Origin: a virus
Direction: 5' to 3' (one strand)
IMG/VR virus record: IMGVR_UViG_3300032050_000990
Location: 1-20,767 of that record
Length of the DNA: 20,767 nucleotides
Part shown: piece by piece, positions 8,072-14,078 of the stretch
Layout: every line of letters starts with the position of its first letter
Numbering within the stretch: the stretch's first letter is position 1
The notes under the pieces: model-generated
Databases searched by the model: none
The model's input: only the letters and a program-made list of their open reading frames with translations
What the model was told of the DNA's origin: nothing
Translations under genes and position numbers: made by a program

Positions 8072-8584
8072 TTACGCTCGACTTGTCAAGACAACCGGCC
8101 AGAGGTACAGCGTATAGGTGGAGACCACGGCCACCGTCTGGGACTCGGCCGGCGTTGTGAACATCGGGACCGTCGCCCGGACGCGGGACCGGCTGACCAT
8201 CAGGCCGGAGGCGTTGAACGTCATGCCGGTCAGGCACTGATCCACGAGATCCATCATGGATTCCACCAGCGGGAGCTGGGATTCCGGCTTGCCCAGCGCC
8301 TGCACCTCGAGCAGGGCCGTCTCCCGGTAGCCGTTGTAGGCCGCTTGGCTGGTCCGATTCAAGAGCAAGGTCAGGTAGGGAAAGACCGCCGGCTCCGGCT
8401 GGGCTCGGACATAGATCCGCGGCTCCTGGCGGGCGTCCGGCTGCAGGAAGTCCACCAGCCGCTCATCCTGCGGGCTGCTGTAGTCCAGCAGGAGCTGCCG
8501 GATCGTGGCGTAGATCTGGACGGTCGAGGCCGTCGATGGCAGCTCGAGCGCATTGGGGACCGTGTACCGCGGCTTGAGCTCCAT
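8072..8584 (-). CDS. Tail terminator / tail-completion protein
   Basis: This 170-residue protein has an N-terminal helix (TVQIYATIRQLLLDYSS), a segment VFPYLTLLLNRTSQAAYNGYR and C-terminal beta strands (SQTVAVVSTYTLYLWPV). An early helix followed by strands and length of 130-170 residues are typical of tail terminators such as lambda gpU and SPP1 gp17-type proteins, which stop tube growth and dock the tail to the head. It lies between the gp10-like protein and the tail tube gene, exactly where HK97-like phages encode it. The ATG follows the previous stop by 3 bases with GGGGAGG about 9 bases upstream. Confidence in tail completion is good. The exact family is not proven from sequence alone. 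Confidence 0.65.
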   Translation of the reverse strand: MELKPRYTVPNALELPSTASTVQIYATIRQLLLDYSSPQDERLVDFLQPDARQEPRIYVRAQPEPAVFPYLTLLLNRTSQAAYNGYRETALLEVQALGKPESQLPLVESMMDLVDQCLTGMTFNASGLMVSRSRVRATVPMFTTPAESQTVAVVSTYTLYLWPVVLTSRA

Positions 8585-8587
8585 GCG

Positions 8588-8977
8588 TCAGGGCCTCCCC
8601 ATGAATCGGGCCACCACATAGGCGAAGGTCTTCTGCATCCGTTCCACGTTGGCCACGGCGGTCGGGACCCAGAGCTGGACCCGCTCATGCTTCCGCGTGA
8701 ACAGATTGCGGTGGCCGAGCTCCCAGTAGAGGGCCTCGATAAACTTGGTGCCCACGACCGTCTCCCATCCGGCCGGCGTCTTGTAGGGCGTCAGCCGGCG
8801 GATGGATTGCTTGACCTGCAGCGTCGACCGGAACCGGCCGCCCAGGTAATAGGTGGACCCAAAGGCCTTGCGGACCTCGTCCACGAGATGCTTGGCGGCG
8901 CCATCCAAGGCCCGCGGCACGATGTCCTCGTAGCGGGCCAGCGCCTCCCTCGAGCGGTCCACCGTGGTCACGCTCAC
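8588..8977 (-). CDS. HK97 gp10-like tail-completion (neck) protein
   Basis: This 129-residue protein has the usual layout of the HK97 gp10 family: an N-terminal helix (AKHLVDEVRKAFGS), a basic beta segment with LGGRFRSTLQVKQSIRR, the family-like GTKFIEALYWELGHRN in which the substrate 'ALYWELG' resembles the typical A-Y-E-G motif, and a C-terminal helix that often reads ER-K-F-. The start is a GTG at 8977 whose GTGA overlaps the preceding stop. There is no clear ribosome binding site, so translation is probably coupled. It is the first gene of the conventional tail block. In related phages it directly follows the head-closure gene, whereas here about 8 kb of other genes intervene. Confidence 0.8.
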   Translation of the reverse strand: MSVTTVDRSREALARYEDIVPRALDGAAKHLVDEVRKAFGSTYYLGGRFRSTLQVKQSIRRLTPYKTPAGWETVVGTKFIEALYWELGHRNLFTRKHERVQLWVPTAVANVERMQKTFAYVVARFMGRP

Positions 8978-9324
8978 TGGGCGTACCGCGGGATCGCCAC
9001 GAGGAGCGGCGTCACGACCGTGGCGTCGGCGTTCTGGCCGGCGGTCACGATCTGGTAGACCACGTCTCCATCGTAGGGCACGAGCAGGTTGGCCGAGGCG
9101 GTCGGGATCTGGGCGTAGTAGGTGCCGGCCACGCCGGACTCGGTCATGGCGAAGTTGGCCAGCCCGGCGATCGGACTAGCGCCCTGATCATCCGTGGCAA
9201 AGGTCACCGAGGCCGTGGTCCCGGTCCAGGGGATGTAGGCGTTGGTGCCGGCATTGTACCGGGTCAGCTCCTGCCGGACGAGGTAGGCGTTGTAGGGGTT
9301 GATCGTCTTGCGGGAGACCGTCAT
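8974..9324 (-). CDS. Hypothetical beta-sandwich phage structural protein
   Basis: This 116-residue protein starts at an ATG overlapping the previous stop (ATGA) with a GAGG site upstream. It opens with a basic stretch (MTVSRKTINPYNAYLVR) and continues as probable beta strands, including IPWTGTTASVTFATDDQG, MTESGVAGTYYAQIP and a DGDVVYQIV turn. The pattern of a value or type statement followed by a strand-turn-strand reminds me of small Ig-like adaptor domains such as the BppU N-terminal family, but I cannot confirm it. It closes the cassette of fibre-like and repeat proteins and is coupled to the gp10-like gene. Function unknown. A virion or appendage adaptor role is inferred from position. 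Confidence 0.6.
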   Translation of the reverse strand: MTVSRKTINPYNAYLVRQELTRYNAGTNAYIPWTGTTASVTFATDDQGASPIAGLANFAMTESGVAGTYYAQIPTASANLLVPYDGDVVYQIVTAGQNADATVVTPLLVAIPRYAQ

Positions 9325-10067
9325 GGCAAGCCCTCAGAGGTGTCACGGATGCGAACGTAGACCCCGCTCAGATCGCGGACCGCCACGAGCGGCCCGGACA
9401 GATCACGACCGCGGGCCCGGATGACCGGCCCCTTGATGAACCGGACCGGATAGCCGGTCAGGATATAGGCGCCCGCCTGGCTGAATCGGGTGCCGCGGAG
9501 GCTGGCGGCTTGGCCCTGCAGCAGGAACCCGACCGCGGACGGCTGCGCCGGTCCGAGGGACGACATCGGCTGCGAGCTGATCGGCCACTGCGGACTGGCC
9601 GACCCCAGCGCCGCGGCATCTGCCCGGAGAATGTACCGGCCGGCCACATTGGACCCGGTCAGTGTAAACGTCCCCACGCCGCCAGGTATCGAGGTCCCGA
9701 CCCGGAAGATGACCGGCTGCCCCGTAACGGCATACGCGCCCGCACCTGCCTCGAGCACCTGCCCGAGCAGTAGGTTGGCGGACTGGCCGGTCGCCTGATA
9801 GGCGCCGGCCGCGGACACGACCGACCGCCGAAATCTGGCGGACTGGCCGGTCAGCGTGAAGTCGCCCGTCTGGCACCGGAAGAAGAGCGAGGGGTCGAGC
9901 TCCGCATCCTGGCCGGTCAGCGCATAGGCTCCGGCCTCCGAGACCACCGATCGATCCCATGTGACGTCCTGCCCCGTCGCCGCGTACGCGCCCGCCGATC
10001 CGGCCATGACAATGGCCAGCCCGAGCGAGGACATCGGCGCCGCGGAGAGGGGCATGAAGCCGAGCAT
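9321..10067 (-). CDS. Repeat protein with GAYxLTGQ motifs
   Basis: This 248-residue protein consists mainly of copies of a short motif of the form GAYALTGQDA at residues 26, 46, 68, 88, 110, 132 (degenerate), 179 and 199, mostly 20-22 residues apart. Each copy looks like one beta strand plus turn, suggesting a repetitive beta-sheet rod or solenoid. A separate phrase, PMSSLG preceded by P(L/I)S, occurs at the N-terminus (6-16) and again at 162-172. The C-terminus holds a third short repeat, RDLSG, at 221 and 231 with a variant RDTSE at 241. GAYTLTGQ-type repeats are common in phage proteins annotated only as hypothetical. The ATG at 10067 has no strong ribosome binding site. A structural fibre, decoration or appendage role is inferred from composition and neighbours. 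Confidence 0.7.
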   Translation of the reverse strand: MLGFMPLSAAPMSSLGLAIVMAGSAGAYAATGQDVTWDRSVVSEAGAYALTGQDAELDPSLFFRCQTGDFTLTGQSARFRRSVVSAAGAYQATGQSANLLLGQVLEAGAGAYAVTGQPVIFRVGTSIPGGVGTFTLTGSNVAGRYILRADAAALGSASPQWPISSQPMSSLGPAQPSAVGFLLQGQAASLRGTRFSQAGAYILTGYPVRFIKGPVIRARGRDLSGPLVAVRDLSGVYVRIRDTSEGLP

Positions 10068-10078
10068 GGTCTATTCGG

Positions 10079-10282
10079 TCAGGTCGTCTTGACGAACGTG
10101 GCGCGGGCGATGTCCAGCTTCCAGCCGTCCTTCGGATCCAGCCCGTCCGATTCCAGCGCCAGCGCGGCCAGCGCCTCGCCTTCCTGCGCCATGCGCTGGA
10201 GATGATGGGCACACAGCAGCGCCACCGCCTTCGAGGCGGGCTTGGTCTCGGGTTCCTGCGGGGTCACTTCAAGGTCGGTCAT
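10079..10282 (-). CDS. Small hypothetical protein (67 aa)
   Basis: This short protein starts with an ATG and a GGAG ribosome binding site 5 bases upstream. It has an acidic, charged N-terminus (MTDLEVTPQEPETKPASK), then a helix with a Cys-His-His cluster (LLCAHHLQRM) and an Ala/Leu-rich helix, ending in WKLDIARATFVKTT. A pair of histidines beside a cysteine could bind a metal, but there is no second half of a zinc site. It is the first gene after a gap of about 90 bases. I do not recognise the family. Location within a structural operon suggests a small virion or assembly protein. Confidence 0.6.
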   Translation of the reverse strand: MTDLEVTPQEPETKPASKAVALLCAHHLQRMAQEGEALAALALESDGLDPKDGWKLDIARATFVKTT

Positions 10283-10372
10283 GGCATCTCCGTGGAGCAG
10301 GTCCGTGGAAGGGAAAGTCTGTCTTGAATAGTTGTCACGTCAGCAGATTTCAACAATCGGGTCCTGTCAAGG
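10283..10372. other. 90-base intergenic gap, longest in the window
   Basis: This gap separates the 114-residue and 67-residue genes. On the minus strand it holds TTGACA at 10365-10370, a good -35 match, but the bases 17 downstream (TCTGCT) are a poor -10. A second pair, TTGAAA and TATTCA with a 17-base spacer, is also weak. No clear terminator hairpin was found. It may carry a weak internal promoter or nothing. Confidence 0.3.
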
Positions 10373-10717
10373 CTACCCATTGACAATGGCCACCCGCTGG
10401 CAACTGCCAAGGCGCCGCAAGGCCAACGAGCCTACCTGCAGAATGACGTCGAACCGCTGGCCGATGGCCACGTTGCCGGCCGTAAGTGCCGCCAAGACAT
10501 CGGTGTCGTCATGCAGCCCAGTCCACCGCCCGCTGCCTTGACTGGTCAAGTTTTGCGTGGCCGTTGCCCCGAGCGGGGTCGTGGTATTGATCCGGCACAA
10601 AATGACCGAAACCGTGCCGGCGGCAGCCGGTGCCAAGGCCTGCCCGGTGCTTTCATCGGTCAGACTGACATCGTAAAACAGGTCATCATATCCGCTCACC
10701 ACTGAGACTATGGCCAT
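10373..10717 (-). CDS. Hypothetical Ig-like/BppU-N-like phage protein
   Basis: This 114-residue protein begins MAIVSVVSGYDDLFYDVSL and looks all-beta: a strand ending LTDESTGQAL, a strand TVSVILCRIN, a segment GSGRWTGLHDDTDVLAAL and final strands around FDVILQVGSLALRR. The order strand, 'LTD-', gap, 'W-G-HD' and final strands resembles single-domain phage adaptor proteins with an Ig-like fold, similar in style to the 116-residue protein further along the operon. The ATG has a clear AGGAG ribosome binding site 8 bases upstream. Stop TAG is followed by the 90-base gap. It may attach a fibre or decoration protein to the virion. That role is inference. Confidence 0.6.
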   Translation of the reverse strand: MAIVSVVSGYDDLFYDVSLTDESTGQALAPAAAGTVSVILCRINTTTPLGATATQNLTSQGSGRWTGLHDDTDVLAALTAGNVAIGQRFDVILQVGSLALRRLGSCQRVAIVNG

Positions 10718-10726
10718 CGGAAACTC

Positions 10727-12916
10727 CTATTGAGGCGTCACGGTCAAGGTCGCCGCCACTCGCGGCCTTCCAGTATAGGTAGCTAATCCGACCCGCAGAT
10801 GTTGGGCGCCATGAGTATCAGTCAAGACCTGCACCCGGTCGACCGCGGCTGCCTGACTCAGCCCCACGCGATCCGCTAGGCGGTCATTGCTGATCGTCAC
10901 CCGCTCCTTGCCGTCCCCGGTGCTCCCGACGCTGACTGGAATGCGGCCAGTCGCCGTGACGCCAACCTCGAGGGTCACCAGAGCGGTCACCCCAAACTTG
11001 GTCCCGGTTGCCTCAACCCCGCACACCAGGGCAGCGGTCCCCGTGGCAGTTACCGCCACGCCCGCCTGGGCAACCGTCTCAAGCGCCAGCACCGCGGTCG
11101 CCGTGGCCCGCGTGGTGACCGTCAACGTCCCGCTGGCCCCGATTGTCAGGGTCGCCGTGCCGGAGCCGGTCGTGAGCACCTGCCCGGTGGCGGTTGTGCC
11201 AAGCGCGAGCGTTGCCGTCCCGGTGCCCGACAGGTCCACCGTCCCCGTGCTGGTTGTCCCAACAGTCAGCGCAGCAGTGCCCGTGCCATCGACAACCGCG
11301 GTGACAAGAGACTCAACGCCCTGCACGATGGTGATAATCGCCGTGACGGCCGACGTATTTTCCATCGTGGCCGAGACTGCCAGATCGACCACCGCCGTTC
11401 CGCTGGCCGTGATCGGCACCTCGCCGGTGGCCGCGAGTGTATCCGTCCCGAGCTCCTGCGCGGCCATGGCACCTGCCACCAGCACGACCCCGGCCGCCTC
11501 CGCCGTGTCTGATCCGATCTCAACCGCGGCCAGCGTTCCATTAATAGCCGGATTGGTGACCTCGCCGGACGCGGCAAAGACATCCTCGCCGGTTTCCTGC
11601 GCCGCGAACGTCCCCTCAACCAGCACACTTCCGTCGGCCGACAGCAGGTCATCGCCTGACTCAACGGCTGCCAGATCGCCGACCACCGGCACCACGCCAG
11701 TCGCCGAGAGCAAGTCCTCTCCGGTTTCAGCGGCCGCTAGTGCTCCGCCAATAACCGGGCCACCCGATGCGGCGAATGTATCGCTGCCCGTTTCAACTGC
11801 CGCCACCGCACCAGACACCACGACCCCACCGGAGGCCGCAAGGCTGTCCTGTCCGGTCTCGGTGGTCGCTAGTGATCCAATGACCGTGACGCCGCCAGAG
11901 GCCGCAAAGCTATCCGAGCCGATCTCAGTAGACGCCAGCGACCCGGCCACGACGACCACTCCGACCGCCGCCGCTGTGTCGGCATCTGTTTCAACCGCCA
12001 CCAGATCGCCAGTAACTGCGGCATTTGTGACCGTTCCCGTAGCAGCAAACGTATCGTCGCCAGTTTCCGTCGCCGTAAGATCGCCGTCCACCACGACGAC
12101 ACCGGATGCCGCCAGCGTGTCCGATCCGGTCTCCGTCGCGTCCAACGTGCCGGTTCGCGCTGGCAGCGTCTCGCGGATTCGCAGCAACGCAATCGGCCCG
12201 CGAATGTTAGTGACCGTGCCGGTGGCCGTAATGCCCACCGTTGGCGCGGCACTGCTGGTGCCGGTTGTCGCCAGCGCATACGCGACGTATCCGCCGATGT
12301 CGTTGCCGTTACCGCTGTCCGGCTCGTCCAGCTTGACTGCCGTGTCGAACGTCGTGCCCGTCGAGGCCAGCGTCGGCAGCGTAAAGCCGGCCGTGAGTAC
12401 GTCGGTCGGCACGCACATCGCCCAGACCGCCAGATCGCCCGACTGCAGGGCCGGCGCCGTCGCGCCGTTGGTCAGCGTGACGGTAAAGGCTGTGCCGGAG
12501 GTTGGTGCGGTTGTTCGCGAGCCATCGGCACTGCCGTAACTAAAGGTCGCGCCAGCGCCGGCCGTAGGGACGCGAACAATGACGCCCCAGCAGACATTGT
12601 TGACGCCCACCGTCACGGTGAGCGTGCCCGTCTCCGTGCCGGTGACGGTATCCTTGCTGTAGATAAACAGGTTGGTATTGCCAGTATCAGCGCCTAGCGT
12701 CGCGCCGTACCCACCCTGTCCCGTAATAGACTCGCGCAGTGTCCAGCCGGCCGGCGTCGTGACCGTGCCGCCGTTCGCCGTCGATGGCTTCTGTCCAATA
12801 ATGAGCAGGACGACATCGTTTGCCGAGATGCCGGTCGGATAGAGCGGCGCAACCGTGGTCCCGCCTGCACCAGCGGAATAGGCTGCGCCGTTATCGGTCG
12901 GTGTTCCGAACGGCAT
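10727..12916 (-). CDS. Large tandem-repeat fibre/decoration-like protein
   Basis: This 729-residue protein has three parts. Residues 1-255 form a non-repetitive beta-rich head (PLYPTGISANDVVLLIIGQK, a W-rich PAGWTLRESI, FIYSKDTVTG) of a kind seen in phage fibre-associated proteins. Residues 256-503 are eleven tandem units of about 22 residues with consensus G-LAA-ETG-DTLAASG-V-V. Residues 505-662 switch to a second repeat of about 20 residues of the form GTGTATLTVGTTATG. The last 67 residues are non-repetitive and more charged, including KERVTISNDRLADRV and THGAQHLRVGL. Composition is strongly Thr/Ala/Gly/Val with acidic repeats in the first array. There is no signal peptide or transmembrane segment. 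The start ATG at 12916 has only a weak ribosome binding site. A rod-like virion appendage is inferred. Adhesin-like repeat proteins would be an alternative. Confidence 0.75.
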   Translation of the reverse strand: MPFGTPTDNGAAYSAGAGGTTVAPLYPTGISANDVVLLIIGQKPSTANGGTVTTPAGWTLRESITGQGGYGATLGADTGNTNLFIYSKDTVTGTETGTLTVTVGVNNVCWGVIVRVPTAGAGATFSYGSADGSRTTAPTSGTAFTVTLTNGATAPALQSGDLAVWAMCVPTDVLTAGFTLPTLASTGTTFDTAVKLDEPDSGNGNDIGGYVAYALATTGTSSAAPTVGITATGTVTNIRGPIALLRIRETLPARTGTLDATETGSDTLAASGVVVVDGDLTATETGDDTFAATGTVTNAAVTGDLVAVETDADTAAAVGVVVVAGSLASTEIGSDSFAASGGVTVIGSLATTETGQDSLAASGGVVVSGAVAAVETGSDTFAASGGPVIGGALAAAETGEDLLSATGVVPVVGDLAAVESGDDLLSADGSVLVEGTFAAQETGEDVFAASGEVTNPAINGTLAAVEIGSDTAEAAGVVLVAGAMAAQELGTDTLAATGEVPITASGTAVVDLAVSATMENTSAVTAIITIVQGVESLVTAVVDGTGTAALTVGTTSTGTVDLSGTGTATLALGTTATGQVLTTGSGTATLTIGASGTLTVTTRATATAVLALETVAQAGVAVTATGTAALVCGVEATGTKFGVTALVTLEVGVTATGRIPVSVGSTGDGKERVTISNDRLADRVGLSQAAAVDRVQVLTDTHGAQHLRVGLATYTGRPRVAATLTVTPQ
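10931..11404 (-). repeat. Second protein-level tandem repeat array (about 20-residue units)
   Basis: Codes for residues 505-662 of the 729-residue protein. Six clear units of the form GTGTATLALGTTATG plus two degenerate units upstream follow each other with a period near 20 residues. The repeats are conserved mainly at protein level, with synonymous drift between copies, and directly follow the first, different repeat family. Confidence 0.7.
11408..12151 (-). repeat. Eleven tandem 22-residue repeats (66-75 bp units)
   Basis: Codes for residues 256-503 of the 729-residue protein. Nine units are 22 residues and two (second and ninth) are 25 residues with a VTNxAx insertion. Invariant or near-invariant positions are the first Gly, the Glu of ETG, the Asp of DT, and the Gly after AAS. 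Units are diverged in DNA, so this is an old expansion maintained by selection on protein, not a recent slippage product. Confidence 0.85.
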
Positions 12917-12948
12917 ACCGGATCGCTGCTACGGCGTCCGCTCTTTAA

Positions 12949-13329
12949 TCACGCGGCGTGCGTGATGGTCGCGCTATTGATCGTGACCGTCTGCCCGGTA
13001 TTGATCGACGTGTTGTCGAGGTTAATGTCGGAGCCAGACGTCCCGACCGTCAGACCGGTGATAATGTCCGTGCCGTTACTGTCGCGAATCCGCGCCGCAG
13101 CCGCCGTGCCCGTTGCGTTGGCCGACGTATCGGACCGCGGAAATCCGGATAGGGTAAGCACCGCGCCCGACACCGTGCCGGATGGATCGGCCAGCGTGAT
13201 TTCGGCCAGCACGGTCGCCATGCCCGTCGTGCCAATCTGCAACACGCCAGCGCCCGCGCCTGCATCAATCTGATCCCGCACCGCTGTCATGCGAGCGGCT
13301 TTCACCGCCGTAGTGTAGACGACCGACAT
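12949..13329 (-). CDS. Hypothetical beta-rich phage protein (paralogue of the preceding gene)
   Basis: This 126-residue protein begins MSVVYTTAVKAARMTAVRDQ with an N-terminal helix, then GAGAGVLQIGTTG, a strand pair and the C-terminal phrase DINLDNTSINTGQTVTI. The family is common in tailed phages: helix, 'G-L-I-TG', 'LADP', 'GTA--ARI-DSNG' and 'LDNTSI--GQ-VTI'. It has no assigned enzymatic role and is presumably structural. GGAGG lies 4-5 bases upstream of the ATG. The C-terminal half aligns by eye with the neighbouring 131-residue protein, so the two arose by tandem duplication. Confidence 0.72.
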   Translation of the reverse strand: MSVVYTTAVKAARMTAVRDQIDAGAGAGVLQIGTTGMATVLAEITLADPSGTVSGAVLTLSGFPRSDTSANATGTAAAARIRDSNGTDIITGLTVGTSGSDINLDNTSINTGQTVTINSATITHAA

Positions 13330-13341
13330 CCTGCCTCCGGT

Positions 13342-13737
13342 TTAATTGCCGCTGGTAAGCGTGAACGCCGTGACCGTGACCTGCTGGCCGACGGCTATAC
13401 TGGTGTTGTCCAACTGCATATCTCCACCGCCACCGGTGGTCGTGACGGTGCCTTCCAACACGCGTGTCGATCCGACATTCAGCAGTCGGAAATATCCGGC
13501 TGTACCGGTCGCATCGGCTGACAGATCCTGCCATGTTCCGGCTTTTGTCTTTTGCCCGCCGCTGGCCGGATTGAACGCATCGGCCGGTAGCGTCATCGTG
13601 ACCAACACAGTGCCCGTCGCCGTCGCACCGGCACCTGGCGGTGATCCGGTCCGGATCTCCAACGTGCCGTTGTTGAACACCGTGTCGATCCCGTCCAGGA
13701 GATCGTTTTTCAGGTTGATATTCAGAGTGACCGACAT
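13342..13737 (-). CDS. Hypothetical beta-rich phage protein (paralogue of the following gene)
   Basis: This 131-residue protein begins MSVTLNINLKNDLLDGID and contains GTLEIRTGSPPGAG, a strand TVLVTMTLPADAFNPASG, then GTAGYFRLLNVGSTRVLEG and DMQLDNTSIAVGQQVTV. These features match a family widespread in tailed phages without known function. I chose the ATG at 13737 because GAGGTG lies about 8 bases upstream. The GTG at 13743 overlaps the previous stop but sits only 2 bases from that site. It shares its C-terminal LDNTSI--GQ-VT phrase with the next gene. A role in a virion surface appendage is inferred from neighbours. Confidence 0.72.
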   Translation of the reverse strand: MSVTLNINLKNDLLDGIDTVFNNGTLEIRTGSPPGAGATATGTVLVTMTLPADAFNPASGGQKTKAGTWQDLSADATGTAGYFRLLNVGSTRVLEGTVTTTGGGGDMQLDNTSIAVGQQVTVTAFTLTSGN

Positions 13738-13739
13738 AA

Positions 13740-14060
13740 TCACGGCACCTCGGGTGCAGGTGTTGGCGTCACGACCGGATCAGGCTCCGGCGGGTCCACC
13801 GGCTCCGGTGGCGGCGGGGGCGGGGCGGGCGGCTGTGCGACGCTGACATCGGCCACCGGCACGTTCAGCTTCGCCGCAACCGCCGCGCAGAGCTGGTCGT
13901 CCGTCCAGTCGGGGGCGAGGTCGCTGGAGAGCAGCGAGACGCTGGTCCCGACGTAGGTCGTGCCGATGCTGAGCACGACCGTCTCAATGCTGCACTGGCA
14001 GTCGGTCGTGCCGCTGGTGTAGTTGATCGTCGCGGTCGAGATGGTGACGGGGGTTGCCAT
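13740..14060 (-). CDS. Hypothetical protein with proline-rich C-terminal tail
   Basis: This 106-residue protein has a beta-rich N-terminal domain with MATPVTISTATINYTSG, a C-Q-C pair (TTDCQCSIE), a further strand ETVVLSIGTTYVGT and a helical DDQLCAAVAAKLNVP. Residues 77-106 are a disordered run dominated by prolines with acidic residues and threonines (PPPPPPEPVDPPEPDP). The ATG has a GAGG site 8 bases upstream and follows the fibre stop by 18 bases. The folded domain resembles no family I can name. The tail may be a flexible linker or an anchor for another virion protein. Confidence 0.6.
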   Translation of the reverse strand: MATPVTISTATINYTSGTTDCQCSIETVVLSIGTTYVGTSVSLLSSDLAPDWTDDQLCAAVAAKLNVPVADVSVAQPPAPPPPPPEPVDPPEPDPVVTPTPAPEVP

Positions 14061-14078
14061 ATGTCTGTCCTCGTTGAG

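Noticed and set aside
10342-10370. Sigma-70 promoter in the 90-base gap
   Set aside because: TTGACA is a good -35 but the hexamer at the right spacing is poor. Kept only as part of the gap description.
11408-12151. Tandem repeats as a CRISPR array or minisatellite
   Set aside because: The period of 66 bases equals 22 codons, conservation follows the protein and units differ in DNA. There is no repeat-spacer pattern.
10887-12539. Long plus-strand open frame of 550 codons opposite the repeat gene
   Set aside because: It lies antisense to a gene with strongly periodic GC-rich codons, which keeps the opposite frame open. Its protein is only a Val/Ser/Pro/Thr-rich mirror of the repeats, without a sensible start context.
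13811-13832. G-rich run on the plus strand as a G-quadruplex
   Set aside because: Only three runs of three or more G plus one GG are present, and the run is explained by proline codons in the minus-strand gene.
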